A stretch of DNA of 64,000 nt from Alviniconcha marisindica (taxonomy: Eukaryota > Mollusca > Gastropoda > Provannidae): positions 691,001 to 755,000 of the forward strand of contig JABMCL010000678.1 in assembly GCA_018857735.1 (NCBI GenBank), in the 5' to 3' direction. A program made the position numbers and the translations under genes. Positions 9,772-22,879 of the stretch are shown here, in pieces. The notes beneath the pieces were generated by a model. That model was given only the letters and a program-made list of their open reading frames with translations, did not search any database and was not told where the DNA came from. Positions within the stretch are counted from its first letter, which is position 1. Each line of letters begins with the position of its first letter.

Positions 9772-12351
9772 AACTGTCTTGTCAGACAAGAATTTGCTCA
9801 TAATGAATGTTTCAATTATTAGTACTATCTGTGTATGTGCAACACATTTCTTGGCTTTTTGTGCCATTCTGTTTTCCTTGTTCGATACAAATGTGTTCCT
9901 GAAGTATTTGGCTTAGTCCTTGCGTTCCTTTGTACTTTCCACACAGTGAATAATAATAATAATAACTCATTTAAAGCGCAGTTCCACATTCACGCACGCA
10001 CACACACACGCGCACGCGTTTACAGGGACAAGCATGTACACAAGTGTTCACACATATACAAGTATGCATGCGTGCACGCCAAGGTCATATATCAGAATCA
10101 GAATGTTTATTGCCCCAGTGTCAGTTTGAAGGGAAATTTGTGTGTTTTTGTCTTAGTAATATATATTATCGTTTTTATCAGTTCCTCCATTATCTTTTTT
10201 TTACCCTTCCACACTACTCTAGTCGTACACTTTGTTGGTTAAGTTAAACATTTATGAGATTGAATTCCAGTTACGTTTTGAATGTAATTATGATTTGTGT
10301 ACTAGCAGTGAACTTTTATTTGACAAAGGTACTGGTGTGTCTAGTTGGAGTCGGTAAAATAAACAGACTGGTGGCGGATGTTTGTTGATTTGTTTCGATT
10401 TAAAGAATGGATGTTTGTGAAAACTGTGTAGTGTGTGAGATGATGGATGTACGTTTCACGATGTACGTTAACCCTAACTCATTTCACTCAGTGATAGAAA
10501 TGGGAGTAGCTGCGCTGCTGTAACCTTACGTAGGTGTAAGGAAAATCTGTAAGCGTTTTATGAATACAGTCCTGAAACTGTTTGAAAATAGCGTTTAAAT
10601 CGGAACTCTCGGATTTGTTTAAAGGGATGTGGTGGAAAGTGTGCAGCTGACATACATGGCTCGTATCATTGCCCTAAGAACGTGGTTTCCTCTCGATGCC
10701 ATTTAGTTCACCAGACTGGAATATTTTAGAAGAGGGCTGTATTACATCCAAGTCTGTTCCCGCTAATCAAGGAAACTGCTGTCTATATGGCATTGTGTGT
10801 CAAGATCGAGCAGTTAGCATCTGTCGGCATGATTTGTCCCAAGTGAAGAAAGTACTATCATCTGTTAGCAGCGTTCGTCAAGGTCAAGGAAGTGTCGCTG
10901 ATTGTCAGCATCTTTTGTCCGGGTCTGTTGGCATCATTTGTAATCGTTCAGAATCAAGATCTTTGGTTATAATCAGATCATTTCCTCTGTCTGCCTTTGC
11001 TGCCCATCCGTCTGTGGGTTTGTGTGTGTACCTGTCAGTCAGTCAGTCAATGACCAACAACAACAAAAACGTCCAGGAACAGAAACTGCCAACTTCAAAC
11101 CGCGGAGAGTACTAATTATTCTTTGCTGATGTTCGATTGTGAAATATGGGTACATTGTACACGGCTTTGCTTAAAACATCACGGTGTTACCGGTATTACG
11201 GCAATAGTGTGTTCTTCGTACTTTGTCAAGGTGTAAATTATGATTGAGTTTTGGGCGGTGGTGAGTCGACCTGTATTATTAGGGTGTATTAAAGAGACGT
11301 ATTTGCATTGTGATGGGGTTTCATGCATATATCAGTTATATAATAGTTTCCTTGCATTTGGATTCCTTTTTTTTTTTAACTGTCAGTATTTGGGATTATC
11401 TTGTGCCTTACAGAGCGTGTAAGGTGATGTGAGCGATGGTTTGGAAAAATGAACCTGGAAATAAAAGTAAACACGTTTTGCAATAATCTTAAAAGAAGTA
11501 GTTGATCACATGTGTCGTATTTAGTTTTTTCTTCTAATTGATCATTTCTGATTACCTGTGGGTTTACCTCGACTCCGGTAAAATTTCTGCATTGAAGTGG
11601 AAAAAAGTTACATGAGAGATCATGCGAATCTGTCTAATGCAGAAACCGTTATTCACATCACTTCACAAGATCGATCCTGTTTACACAATGTGTCTGTATG
11701 TGCATATGCTTGCTAAGTCAACCGGCGAATATTTTGAAAAGTGCACAAAAAGCATCAACGCCGCACATTTTAAGAATGTGCCGCAAAATTTCGGAAGAGC
11801 CGCTGCGAGTTAGTCTTCTGTGAATAACGCAAGTGGTGGACAGATGTTCCAAGACTGACTTTACCAGAGTTCATAACAAGATTGCAGTGGTAAGTACACA
11901 GTCTCATTCCATCATTTTAAAAATATAGACGGTTTTAAATGGACAGCCTGTTTAAAAATATGATCAAACCCCTTTACAATGCAAGTATGATTCTTTATAC
12001 AGGAGTTTCGTGCAGTCAGTAATCACTTCATATGGATATTGTGGCAAAGTTGATTTTGACGTAGATTATTGCCTATATTGTCTACAACATGTACCATTCT
12101 GGGAATATGTTATTTTTCCTTACGCATTCTTCAGATGCATTGGAGTTCAACTCTTAAACCTGTTTTGGTGGTGGTTGTGCGTTAGGATTTCTACATGGCC
12201 CTCTTAATTACGCTGTTCGAAGTGTTTCTCTTCATTCTAATCATTTATCACCCTTGTATTTATTTGACAAAACTGCTGGTATTGCATTTGCGAGCTTAAC
12301 CATTCTGGTGCGTCTTATTCATGTGCGCTGTACTTTTCAAATTTGTTGCAG
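9770..12351. other. long intronic stretch without a recognised gene
   Basis: AT-rich sequence. An open + frame at 10696-11115 has no recognisable domain and no splice framing. A small segment 11868-11889 lies between TTTACCAG and GCAGTG/GTAAGT but is too short to judge. The acceptor of the next exon closes the stretch. Confidence 0.4.
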
Positions 12352-12419
12352 ATATATTACAGCACTACAAGTCTAACAGAGGTCGCTACAGTGGATTCAA
12401 AGTGGACTTTTCCAATTAC
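12352..12419 (+). CDS. linker exon leading into the first BEN domain
   Basis: A 68-base exon with acceptor AAATTTGTTGCAG and donor CCAATTAC/GTAAGT. It is open in phase 1 and leaves in phase 0, exactly the phase needed by the BEN exon at 12854. It encodes a basic/aromatic linker, ILQHYKSNRGRYSGFKVDFS followed by NY. No domain is recognised. It converts the incoming phase 1 of the locus to phase 0 and so could also serve the other phase-0 exons downstream (24436, 27885, 31634, 37222). Confidence 0.6.
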
Positions 12420-12853
12420 GTAAGTTGTACTTCCTCCTTGATGAATTCAGCAAAGGCGGAGTGTGAAATAAATAAAAGTAGTGGCAGTACTGGATTTAAC
12501 TCTTCCTTGATCATTCTATGCAAGTATCAGATTTTCACATTTCGTTTGTTTTCAGCTGCAGTGTATTTTACAGTGTACATTCTACTTTCAAGAAAATAGT
12601 CATGCGCACCTATATAAGCATGCTGTCACATGAATATTAATGACAATAGTGCATACATTGGCTGGCTGTCGCGCGCACACACGCACGCACGCACGCACGC
12701 ACAATGTAAGTAGCCTAATCAGTAAGTAAATCAGTCACCTGATCGGTCAGTCAGTCGACGAAAAAAGCTCAACCTATAACGATGACATACACTTGAAGCA
12801 TGCCCGCCTCGAGCATTTTTGTGAAAACGGTCATTTTCTCATTGTCCCGGCAG

Positions 12854-13091
12854 AAAATTCTGGAAACGTCGGACACCATGCCGGATGGCTACCAGTGGCT
12901 GGTGGAGGGGTGCCGTGTGGCGGTGCCAGCCGACTGGCTGAAGGTCGTGCAACGGCAGTGTGAAGGTCGGAGCCCCTCCTTCCTGCTCACCATGATCATC
13001 AACGGAATGGTTCGACCTTGGGAAGTCCTTCACGGAGGAACCAGCGCCTACACGGGCACTTACTTGGAGCCGGTTATCAACGCCTTGAAGA
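12854..13091 (+). CDS. first BEN domain, N-terminal and central part
   Basis: A 238-base exon with acceptor TTGTCCCGGCAG and donor TTGAAGA/GTGAGT, phase 0 in and phase 1 out. About 79 residues follow the BEN pattern: a start with hydrophobic WLVEGCRVAVPADWLKVV, a helix with SFLLTMIINGMV, the VRPWEVLHGG stretch corresponding to the usual FxxEVLxxS region, and LEPVINALK matching the LDPxxxxAI helix before the last exon. BEN domains bind DNA and mediate protein contacts in chromatin factors such as Insensitive, NAC1 and BEND3. The similarity is clear in pattern but weaker than in the second BEN domain. The reading continues in phase into 14796. Confidence 0.75.
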
Positions 13092-14503
13092 GTGAGTAGT
13101 GGGGTGATGCTGTGTGTTTCATTCATGAATAACTTGGAGGTGTGTGTGGAGGGAGGGGGGGGGGGAGATAAGCTGACGGAAGAACGAGAAGCTAAATGAA
13201 ATGATGACTTTTATGTCTTCCTACAATTTCTGTGCGAAATTTCTTGGTTATTTTACCGAAAGTGACGTAATGAAAATGATGGGATGGGATGACTATTTCT
13301 TCTTTGGCAGAATGTCTGTGGCATTGTCTTCTAAGGTCGACAGTGAAACATACACTGTAATGTTTGAATGGAATGAAACCTGTTGCTCCGTACCAAAAAT
13401 GTATGTGACACTTTCTGACTTAATAGTCATACTCATAGATATATATATATACATGTGTAATACTAAATTAATGTCTAATGGAATGATTAATGGATTGAAA
13501 TGAAAGTTTTCTTCTGAAAGGTTTTTGTGGCATTCTCTGCCTTAGCTTCAGATCTGACTGAACAGTAAAATATCAAATAAAATGACTGAGTGAGTCGATG
13601 CTTTTTCTTCTGAATAATTTTGGGGCATTCTTTTTTCTTTTCTTTTTATGATTTGAGTGGAGTGAAACGTGTTTTAGGGCATTTCTTGGGTATTTTACTT
13701 GGCCTAAGGCTTAACAGACTTCTACATTAGAATACACGATGAAATGATATAGTGAACTGGTTTTAATCGGGGTTGGGGAGGAGGAGGGGGCTTCTGTTGC
13801 TGACCGAACAGTGAATTATCAGTGGTTGGGTGCAGGTGTCTTCTTCTTCCGGTAATGTCTGTTTTTAGTTTGCTGACGATTCATGACTGGAAGTGCGATT
13901 GGTATTTTTTTTTTGTAGTTGAATGTACAGCAAAATGCGTAGGTGTGAACCATTATGTTGGTCTACATTTAGGTGACATTTTCCGTGTTAGATGAATGGG
14001 CACACAAATAGATTATTTTTGTGTTTGGTACTTTTGGATTGAAATCGTGACAATCGTACTGATGTAAATATTCATGATTGCATCGTCCTTACATCCACCT
14101 ATCCATCCTTTCTGCTATCCGCCCAACCACCCTCAACCGAGTAAAACGGAAGAGGAAATGAATCGGGAAGTAAATCACAATTAAGTGAGGTAACTAAGTG
14201 TGAAATGTAAAGAAATGGGCGAGATGAGTATATATTTTACGGACAGACGCAAGTTTGCCAGACCATGAACACAACAGTGCCTTGCTGTGTGACACACTTT
14301 CTGAAATCACGAGCGCACAAATGACATATTAGTGTACATATTTAATTAATATTGTCATTATGGATGGGCATAAACAGAGTGGTGACAGTGGCATCAGTAA
14401 CCACACGTGACGGTGAACTGCAGCAGATGGTTCTTGTTGCTGTGGAAAGCAGAAGTTTAATATTGTTGCATTTTTTTCGTGCCACATCTATTTTAACCCC
14501 CCC

Positions 14504-14536
<33 letters not shown>

Positions 14537-14642
14537 ATTCACACACACACGTACGCACGCACTGAGGCACTGATTCTCTGTGTCTCGGTCTCACTCTCGG
14601 TCTCTCTGTCTCTCTCTGTCTTTGTCTGTCTCTCTGTCTCTG

Positions 14643-14731
<89 letters not shown>

Positions 14732-14795
14732 CACGCACACTTTTCTTGTCAACACTGTATTAGTTGTTTATGGGTACGTGCTCTCTGTGTTGCAG
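13092..14795. other. intron between the two BEN1 exons
   Basis: Spans GTGAGT at 13092 to TGTTGCAG at 14795. AT-rich, no additional exon seen. The 3' end carries a (CA)n run (about 14508-14535) and a long CT/CTGT array (about 14590-14727). Confidence 0.6.
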
Positions 14796-14917
14796 TGTAC
14801 GGGGTGATGAAGCTGAACTTTACCATGTCTCAGGCCACCAGAGTGCTGAACGTCAAGCTGTGCACGGACAGACGCACGCAGAAACGGCAGTTCCAGCGCT
14901 CATTTGAACAGCTCTGA
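14796..14917 (+). CDS. first BEN domain, C-terminal helix and tail (alternative last exon)
   Basis: Opens after GTGTTGCAG in phase 1, in frame with 13091, and ends at TGA 14915-14917. It supplies about 40 residues with TRVLNVKLCTDRRTQKRQFQ, equivalent to the closing basic helix of a BEN domain, and a short end RSFEQL. It sits where the tail exons of the second BEN domain sit, so this exon is the single visible tail of the first BEN module. Its last 52 bases are the founding unit of the 59-base tandem array that follows. Confidence 0.72.
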
Positions 14918-15760
14918 CCGTCGTGGACAGACGCACGCAGAAACGGCAGTTCCAGTGCTCATTTGAACAGCTCTGACCGTCGTGGACAGACGCACGCAGA
15001 AACGGCAGTTTCAGCGCTCATTTGAACAGCTCTGACCGTCGTGGACAGACGCACGCAGAAACGGCAGTTTCAGCGCTCATTTGAACAGCTCTGACCGTCG
15101 TGGACAGACGCACGCAGAAACGGCAGTTTCAGCGCTCATTTGAACAGCTCTGACCGTCGTGGACAGACGCACGCAGAAACGGCAGTTTCAGCGCTCATTT
15201 GAACAGCTCTGACCGTCGTGGACAGACGCACGCAGAAACGGCAGTTTCAGCGCTCATTTGAACAGCTCTGACCGTCGTGGACAGACGCACGCAGAAACGG
15301 CAGTTTCAGCGCCCCTTTGAACAGCTCTGACCGTCGTGGTCAAAACAAAGTTTCGGCGGTCTTTTAAACAGATGTGACTGTCGTGGACAGACACACGCAG
15401 GAACGACAGTTTCAACGGTCCTTTTGAACAGTCAGGACTGTCGCTGGGGTAGACAGACGCATGCAGAAAGAGAAGTTCCAGCAGTCATTTGAACAGCTGT
15501 GACGTCCATGGACAGAGGCACGCAGAAACGGCAGTTTCAAGGGTCCTTAGGAATAGCCGGTACTGTCGCTGAATTGGATAGGTGCACGCAGGAACGACAG
15601 TTTTAACTGACCATTGGAACAGCCGTGTCTGGTCGGAGAGAAAAAACGCAGGCAGAAACGACAGTTGAACGGTCTGTCTGACTGTCGCTGGAGTGGCCGG
15701 ACGAACGCAGTACGGCCCTTTGAACAATTCTGACAGTCGCTGGGCACATGCATGCAGACC
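14866..15760 (+). repeat. 59-bp minisatellite derived from the BEN1 last exon
   Basis: The unit begins GGACAGACGCACGCAGAAAC and ends GAACAGCTCTGACCGTCGT, 59 bases. Starts at 14866, 14925, 14984, 15043, 15102, 15161, 15220 and 15279 give eight nearly identical copies. More diverged copies continue to about 15760. The first copy is coding and contains the stop, so the array grew out of the coding end of the exon. As 59 is not a multiple of three, later copies would not extend the frame and lie in the 3' UTR. Confidence 0.9.
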
Positions 15761-15767
15761 CGCACAT

Positions 15768-15828
15768 AAGTCGTAACTGTTCAAAGGAACAAACCGATGG
15801 TCAAAGTTCCTTTGAACAGTTACGACTT
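15768..15828. repeat. perfect 23-bp inverted repeat with 15-base loop
   Basis: Arms 15768-15790 and 15806-15828 are exact reverse complements (AAGTCGTAACTGTTCAAAGG then AAC). They contain TTTGAACAG, the same word as the adjacent minisatellite unit, so an inverted unit at the array end probably made the hairpin. In RNA it would form a very stable stem in the 3' UTR of the BEN1 transcript. Confidence 0.9.
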
Positions 15829-17064
15829 AGCCGCATAACACAGACAGAAGCGGTTTCCTTGATTGACGCTTGTCTTTATATGGGCATTCCAGAGAAAGGG
15901 GGATTAAAAAGCTGAAACTCTACCTTGATTCCCAAGCGTGTGTACAGGTGGGGTTTTCCTCGATATCACTTTACCTGACCAGTCCCGTCTCCTCGAAAAA
16001 AGCTGCTGTACACCAAGGGGGCTCCGCACCACAGGAAAAGGGAACAGTCTATGCTGTGCACAGTCCTTTGCTAACGAGAATCATAATCTAAGACCGAAGG
16101 TACTGGCCTGTACACATCTCACAGTCTATACGATTATGCACACAACTGCTGTCGTGCTTGAACCATTCTGTCTAACCTAGAGAGGTACAATGAACGTGCC
16201 GTGTCAGCTGTGTGCAAAACAAGATGTGTCCAGAGCGATTGTTTCCCTTACCATTCTTCATCCAGTTTTTCAGTGTTAGGCCATCTGGACTGGACATGAA
16301 TTATCCTTTATAGCACTTTGCTTTGAATTTACATATGGCCGAGATTTGAGTGACAGGCCGCGATTAGTCAGTCATTGCGTGCAGACGAGACACACCACTC
16401 TCTATTCATATTATGATATGGAACCAACCAAGCAACCTTTTTTGTCGCTCTTTGGGTTGCTCTTTGGGTCTTCTAGTCTCAACCCAATTTACCACAATTT
16501 TTTTTTTTTTTTTTTTGAATGAGCTGAGCACTTTTAAGACTGAATCCCTATTTTTTAAAACAACAAAATGTTTTTTGTACTTTAATCGACTCATGTACAT
16601 GTCGTGTGAAGGCTAGTTTCCTTAAAGTAGACAATCACTGGCGTGGCTGGTTTAAAAAAAATGCTCTGTACCTTTAAACGGCATGGGAAGTCTTTACTAC
16701 AGTGAAAGCTGTCCGTGTTTTTTGTTGTTGTTGTGGTTGATTTGTTTGTTTGTTTTAAATAGTCATATTCACCGACGGTGCTGCTGCCTTTTAGCAGAAT
16801 TGTAGTTATATTGTGTGGTTATGGTGTTTTGTTGCGTTGTTTGGTGGAACACTGTTTTAAGTGAGAGTACTCAAGAGAGAGCGGCTTAAATTCGAAACAG
16901 TGGTATGCTAGAGTACGACCATTTCGAGCATCCAGAGCGCATTGCTCGCTCTCATTTTTTGTTGAACGTTCTTTGTATGCTTGGATAATACACATAGAGG
17001 TCTGAATAACTCGGTCAGGCTGAACTCTTTTCTTTTCTTCTCTCTCTGTGTCTCTGTCTGTGTC

Positions 17065-17140
<76 letters not shown>

Positions 17141-17296
17141 CCCCCCCCCCCCCCCGTTTCATCAGTGTAGTTTTGTAAAAGAATCCTTGGGTCTGATTCA
17201 CCGTGGCTGGTGTGTGGAAATCCAGATTAAGGAGTTTATAGACGAATAGGTTAGTGTTAGTTTTGTTGCTTGGTCGTAATTGTATTCAGTCGATGT

Positions 17297-17393
<97 letters not shown>

Positions 17394-19088
17394 GATTTGC
17401 TGTTCCATAGAGTGCAGATGCTTGCATCGATCAGAGACCGGGGGAGGGGGGGACTGTGTGTGAGAGGAAGAGAGCTGTGTAATGTGTGTCGCTTTGTAAC
17501 ATTTGACCAACTGCTGGGCTATATATAACCCCCTCCCTTCACTCTGGTTTGTTTATTTTCTCGTTCAAAATGTGCAGCGCTTTGTATGAGGCATACACCA
17601 TAACACGTGCGCCATGGAGAACTTCGTCACGACAGAAATTGTGTATGCAAGTATTATTATTGTAATAAACAACTCAGCTGCATGCGGTACGGATGTATAG
17701 ATCTCGCGAAGATAAACACGTTTTTACGTGCGTGAAAGCTGTTTCCCCTTTTAACGTTTTCCTGGTGAACAAATCCCCGTTACCTTCACAAAGACAAGGT
17801 CTGCTGAAATGTTACATACTGTTTTCTATTGTCCTGTTAGAAATCGTTCAGTCTCGAAATGTTGTGTGTTTTTATTTGTTTTTATTTTATTTCGTATATA
17901 ACATAGGCAATCGACTTGGATTAAACACATCTTTTGTAACTTGTCTTCGTTGCACTTAAAGGGAACACAAAGCGATGTTGGCTTGAAAACGTCGAAAATA
18001 AGGGCATGTTCATCTGCAGACTTCGCGATGGTCTTTCTGTCAGCGTTTACTTTTTTTGCTTCGATATTGAGCTCAACGCGCAGCCATACTGGTTTGCTCT
18101 TTTCCAAGTAAGGAGCAGTAAAGGGTTGATTTATGACGTAATAATAATAATACTGTGCATTTAGTCCGCGATTACAATTTGTTACAAGCACAAAAATGAG
18201 ACACCAGAAATTCAAATACACAAGCGCATGCGTGCGTAGACACGGACACACGCACTACACAACACACGCACTACACAACACACGCACGCACGCACGCACC
18301 CCCCCTCCCCCCAAACACACACACACACACACGCACACGCACAGAGAACAGCACGTACACGAGAGCGTAGGCACTTTAAAAGATACCAAACAGCACCGGC
18401 TGTAGTTGGTAATGCGTTAGATAATTATACAGTGATGGAGTCCAGACCCTGCCTGTATCTCAAGCTGCTGGGGGCTTACTGAATTTCCCTTAGCATTAAA
18501 AATGAGGCTTTTGTAACAAGCCATAGCTTTAGTGCCTGTCTTCAGTAGCTCGTAGTCTGTGTCAATGTAGATCATGTTGTACATAGGATATACTTCTTTT
18601 TCCCTCAATGATGTTGCTGCTGATCTATGCATACGTGTTCATTTTTGTGGCGTTTTTGTTTCCGATTTTTGGCAGATGTTGTGAATGGAAGGAAATAAAA
18701 ATTAAAACAATAAATCCTTGTTTTGTGTTCTGGTATGGTGTGTGCGGGTGTGTCAGCGTAGTCGTCTTAACGGCAAATACGTGTCAACCATAAGGATGTG
18801 AGAGAAAGCCTTGCGAGAGAGGTTGTTAATGTTATACCAAAGTAACTTATACAAATAAGACGCTGAGCCTGCCGTCAGTCTCTCTTAACGCAACATGTCC
18901 TACCGCCACCCCAGCGCCCTTCTCCCGGCTGCTTCGAATCTTGGAATAGGGGGAAATCTTTGACGGAATGAATCTCGCGGAGCGAAGGGGAATAAATGCA
19001 CTGCTCCTCCGCCTCGCTATTGGAACTAAGGAGGAGTCCAGTTTTAACACACACACACACACACACCACAGCACACCACACACCACCA

Positions 19089-19122
<34 letters not shown>

Positions 19123-19694
19123 CACACCTCCACCACCAATACCACCAACACACACACACACACCATCATTGCATTGCACATGTGTAACACCATATTTTCT
19201 TTCTTTCCAGACCTTCCAATTCTTTTGAGTGTGCTTCAGTTATCTGTAACATCCTCTTTTCTAAAGTTTAATCAGCGCCGTACTTGCATTACTCTTGTTA
19301 GCCGTTGCAGTTGGTCTGATTTGTCTTCTTCTTGCAGTAGCACTCAAAATCTACAGGTAGACCATTACCAATGTTTATGGATGTTGCTGAAAGCAACGAG
19401 AGAAAAATGTCTAGAGGGTGATGTCATCAGTGTCTATAAATTATTCCAGCACCCTTGCATGCCCCCTTTGTTAATGATCACAATTTATTTACATGTAAGT
19501 GTTGTTACAAGAGGGTTTTGTTGTTGCTGTGGTTGTTCAACCTCGTCATGACGTCCTCACAATGCTGACGCAGTATGCTGTCATTTCCCACGCCTACGGA
19601 GGACCCGTCGCGGATAACCGGAGTGGTGTCACACCCCACGTGTTAGCTTACTGGTATCACGTGCTAATGGAGCTCCCGTTGCTGCCTGTTTCAG
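15829..19694. other. long intronic stretch, microsatellites only
   Basis: Contains CTGT/CT plus poly-C (about 17040-17155), a pure CT array (about 17301-17389), CA arrays (about 18310-18345 and 19049-19165) and AT-rich filler. One weak exon candidate sits at about 19211-19354 between TTTCTTTCTTTCCAG and CTACAG/GTAGAC (phase 1 in, 0 out), but its peptide looks non-coding. No other gene seen. Confidence 0.45.
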
Positions 19695-19789
19695 GGAACC
19701 TGAGTCACCACCAGCCCCTACAGCCGGTACCCTCTGGAGTCAGACCGGGCTGTGGCTACGTTCATCCCAGTGACGCCCAGAAGTGGATG
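19695..19789 (+). CDS. linker exon, phase 1 in and phase 0 out
   Basis: A 95-base exon with acceptor TTGCTGCCTGTTTCAG and donor AAGTGGATG/GTAGGT. In phase 1 it encodes NLSHHQPLQPVPSGVRPGCG and then YVHPSDAQKWM, a Pro/His-rich linker. It leaves in phase 0, matching the four-finger exon at 24436 as well as 27885, 31634 and 37222. It is equivalent in position and phase to 12352-12419. No domain recognised. Confidence 0.55.
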
Positions 19790-19914
19790 GTAGGTGGCCC
19801 TTCTCCTTTCCTCTTGCATCTCACTCAGTTTAGTCCAGATTAACGTCACTTCGTCGTCTCTTTGGTAAAACTATATAATATTGTGGCGCATCTCACAGTA
19901 AACATATATATATG

Positions 19915-19961
<47 letters not shown>

Positions 19962-20857
19962 ACAAAACGCATTTATTATAAGAAAAAGAAAAAGAAAGCA
20001 CATTTTATATATATATACACATACACACCGCATTAATATTTTATTATAAAAGTAAAATACAAAACAGCACATTAGTTAGTAATTTGATTTTAATGTCTTG
20101 TCTACCGCACAGGGTCACGCCACAGGGCGAAAATTAACCACATATAAATGCAAAATTGAGGTAATAGTACAACTATTCACTGTGAGAAACAACATGCATC
20201 CCACTATGGATCCATCCGTTAAACTTCGCCTACGGTCTCTACTAGTGCCACTCCTGCAGCAATGCCACAAATAAATGCGAAAATATGCAAACACAGGCAC
20301 ACACACACACACACACACACGCACGCACACGGACCCCCCACCCCCCCCCCCACCCCCTCCCACACACACTCACACATAAACAAACAACAACAAACACACA
20401 CACACGTGGAGCCAAGCTCTTCATGTATACATGCATGTGCGGGAGATAGAAAAAATGAACGTAAAGAAAGGATTTAAACAGTAAAAAATAAATCAGAGAT
20501 GGAGAGAGGCCAAATGAAAAACAGAAAAGACTTTCAATAATTTATTAATCGCCCATTTCAGAAATCGTAAAACTGGGTCAGCATAGTTCAAGCGCGAAAT
20601 CAGTGCAGTGTGAAAATGCAGAAGTAACTTGTTTCAGTTGCCCGATAGCAGGGGAAAAAATGAAAAGGTTGTTCTGTTAAATTGGTTACTTTTCTTGTGG
20701 ACAATAGTGTGTTCGTTTTAACTTGCAGCACATGACTGCATTGACGATCATGTTGCACGTTTTACATAAAACAGGCACTCACACATATATCACATTTTTA
20801 GTGTATTATATGCACACCCACACCCATAAAATGAATTCCAGCTCCGTTCCCCCTCAC

Positions 20858-20884
20858 ACACACACACACACACACACACGCACG

Positions 20885-20920
<36 letters not shown>

Positions 20921-20966
20921 ACACCACACCACACACCACCACACACACACACCACACACACCACAC

Positions 20967-21010
<44 letters not shown>

Positions 21011-21063
21011 CACAAACACAACAACACACACCATAGAAAAAATCAAACTACTTCTATTTTGTT

Positions 21064-21108
<45 letters not shown>

Positions 21109-21129
21109 GTGCGCGCGCGCGCGCGCGCG
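20858..21129. repeat. complementary (CA)n and (GT)n/(GC)n arrays
   Basis: A long CA array with ACC and ACGC interruptions is followed within 60 bases by a GT array ending in GCGCGC. The two are reverse complements and could pair in single-stranded DNA or RNA. Confidence 0.9.
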
Positions 21130-21607
21130 ACGAGGTTTAATGTGTTGTGCACGAAAGCATGGGCCAGGTGGAAGGAAGTCGTAGTGTTAAGAAAGCACAA
21201 GCGTGGATCATAACCCGCGTTGATTCGTCACTCTGGCCTTCCGCACACACTGCCGCCTTCATGCAACCGACTCACGGCTTGGTTTCAAACAGTTTGTCAC
21301 GTAATAAACCTCGTCGAAACTTCGACACTGGAGCTGGCATAATCGGCCTTTCATGGAGTGACTGGCATAGCCCCTTCTGATGTCTTATAGCTGCACAAGA
21401 ATTCCGACGCTGTGATTGGCTGGGGCGCGGTCCACTCAGTAAACCCCGACCACCCGATACTTTCAGAGAGAAACCGAAGTGAAGATGCAAGCTGGCATGA
21501 AAAAAGAAGCAGAAAAGAAAAGAGAGAGGCTAAAATGTGCAATTGTTTCCACCTGCAGGCGTCCAGGTGTTTTTTCTATCAATATTTATGTAACAGAAGT
21601 ACTTTTT

Positions 21608-21610
<3 letters not shown>

Positions 21611-21675
<65 letters not shown>

Positions 21676-21778
21676 AACGAACGTTGGCTTGTGAGTTATT
21701 TGATACTTTTGCCACACATTCCGGCTTTGTTGATATCACTCATGCAGACTGCTGGTCACAAAATGGTTGCATTCACGG

Positions 21779-21857
<79 letters not shown>
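21611..21857. repeat. second complementary (CA)n and (GT)n pair
   Basis: CA array at about 21611-21670 and pure GT array at about 21781-21857 separated by about 110 bases. Confidence 0.92.
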
Positions 21858-21859
<2 letters not shown>

Positions 21860-22879
21860 CGGGACTTTAAAACGTCAATTTTTTAACAAATAGGACCAGG
21901 AATCGAGTGAAAACTACTGTTTTTCTTTTTCTTTCTTTTTTCTTCTTCTCCCCATTCGTGTAGATGGGGCCCGTGTTGCCTCGTCGCTTCCGTTTCCCCT
22001 TTAACCTGACTTAACAGTGAAATGCGAGAGAATCAGTGTCTGCTCCCCAGACCTAGTCCTGCAACAAAACGGGAAAACGAACCCGGTACCATCATACATG
22101 GGAAAACCGGAGGGACTGAGGGGGGGAAATCCATTGGTTAGTCAAACGAACCGAAGAGAGTGATATTCATACAAACCTGCACGCGTGAAAGAGATCGCCG
22201 TGTGAATTAATGTCACAGCTGTGAGGTGGATGGTCGTGTATCAGCCGTACGGGCCACAGCCGTTTAGTAAACCCAGAAAAACGACAGGGGAGTGAAAGGC
22301 GATACAAGGTATTCGCCGTCATAAACCATGAAAACTTCACGCCATTGTGCAGCCAGGCTGCTGTGAGAGGATGGTGTCAATGGAACACCGACACATCACA
22401 GTTGCACGGACTGGTTTAAACGTGCGCTTCACCATGTACAAAATGACTCCGTAAAACTGGTATCCTGCAGGACGAAATGCAGTATCGTCTATGTAACAGC
22501 CCTATAATGTTTTGATGCAACAAAGTCTGAGGTGTATACATAAAATACACCAGGCAGTCTTTCAATTTGATCAACAGACACTTCCTGCCAACAAACAAGC
22601 AAAAGTTTAAAAACAAAACAAAAAACACACGAAAACATGAAAGAAACGAAAAAGGGCTTGATGTACTTAGTGTCGGTCCCGATTTTGGGATCGGCTGTCG
22701 GAATAAATGTTTTTTTAAGCGCTTTCGAAAAGTGGCTGAGGAATCTCACTTTCGCAGTGATTGTGCAATCGCATTTCAAAGTTAAGTTGCGGAGTTTCAG
22801 ACAGTTCTGCTTTGCTTCTCGTTGACGCTTGAGCTGTGCAGTCTTGACTGGTCTGGGGTGCGCAGTCTTGGCCACACTC

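Noticed and set aside
10696..11115. 139-residue open frame
   Set aside because: No domain, no splice framing, and codon use like the flanking introns.
15485..15784. Open frames on the - strand
   Set aside because: They lie in the diverged part of the BEN1 minisatellite and are not coding.
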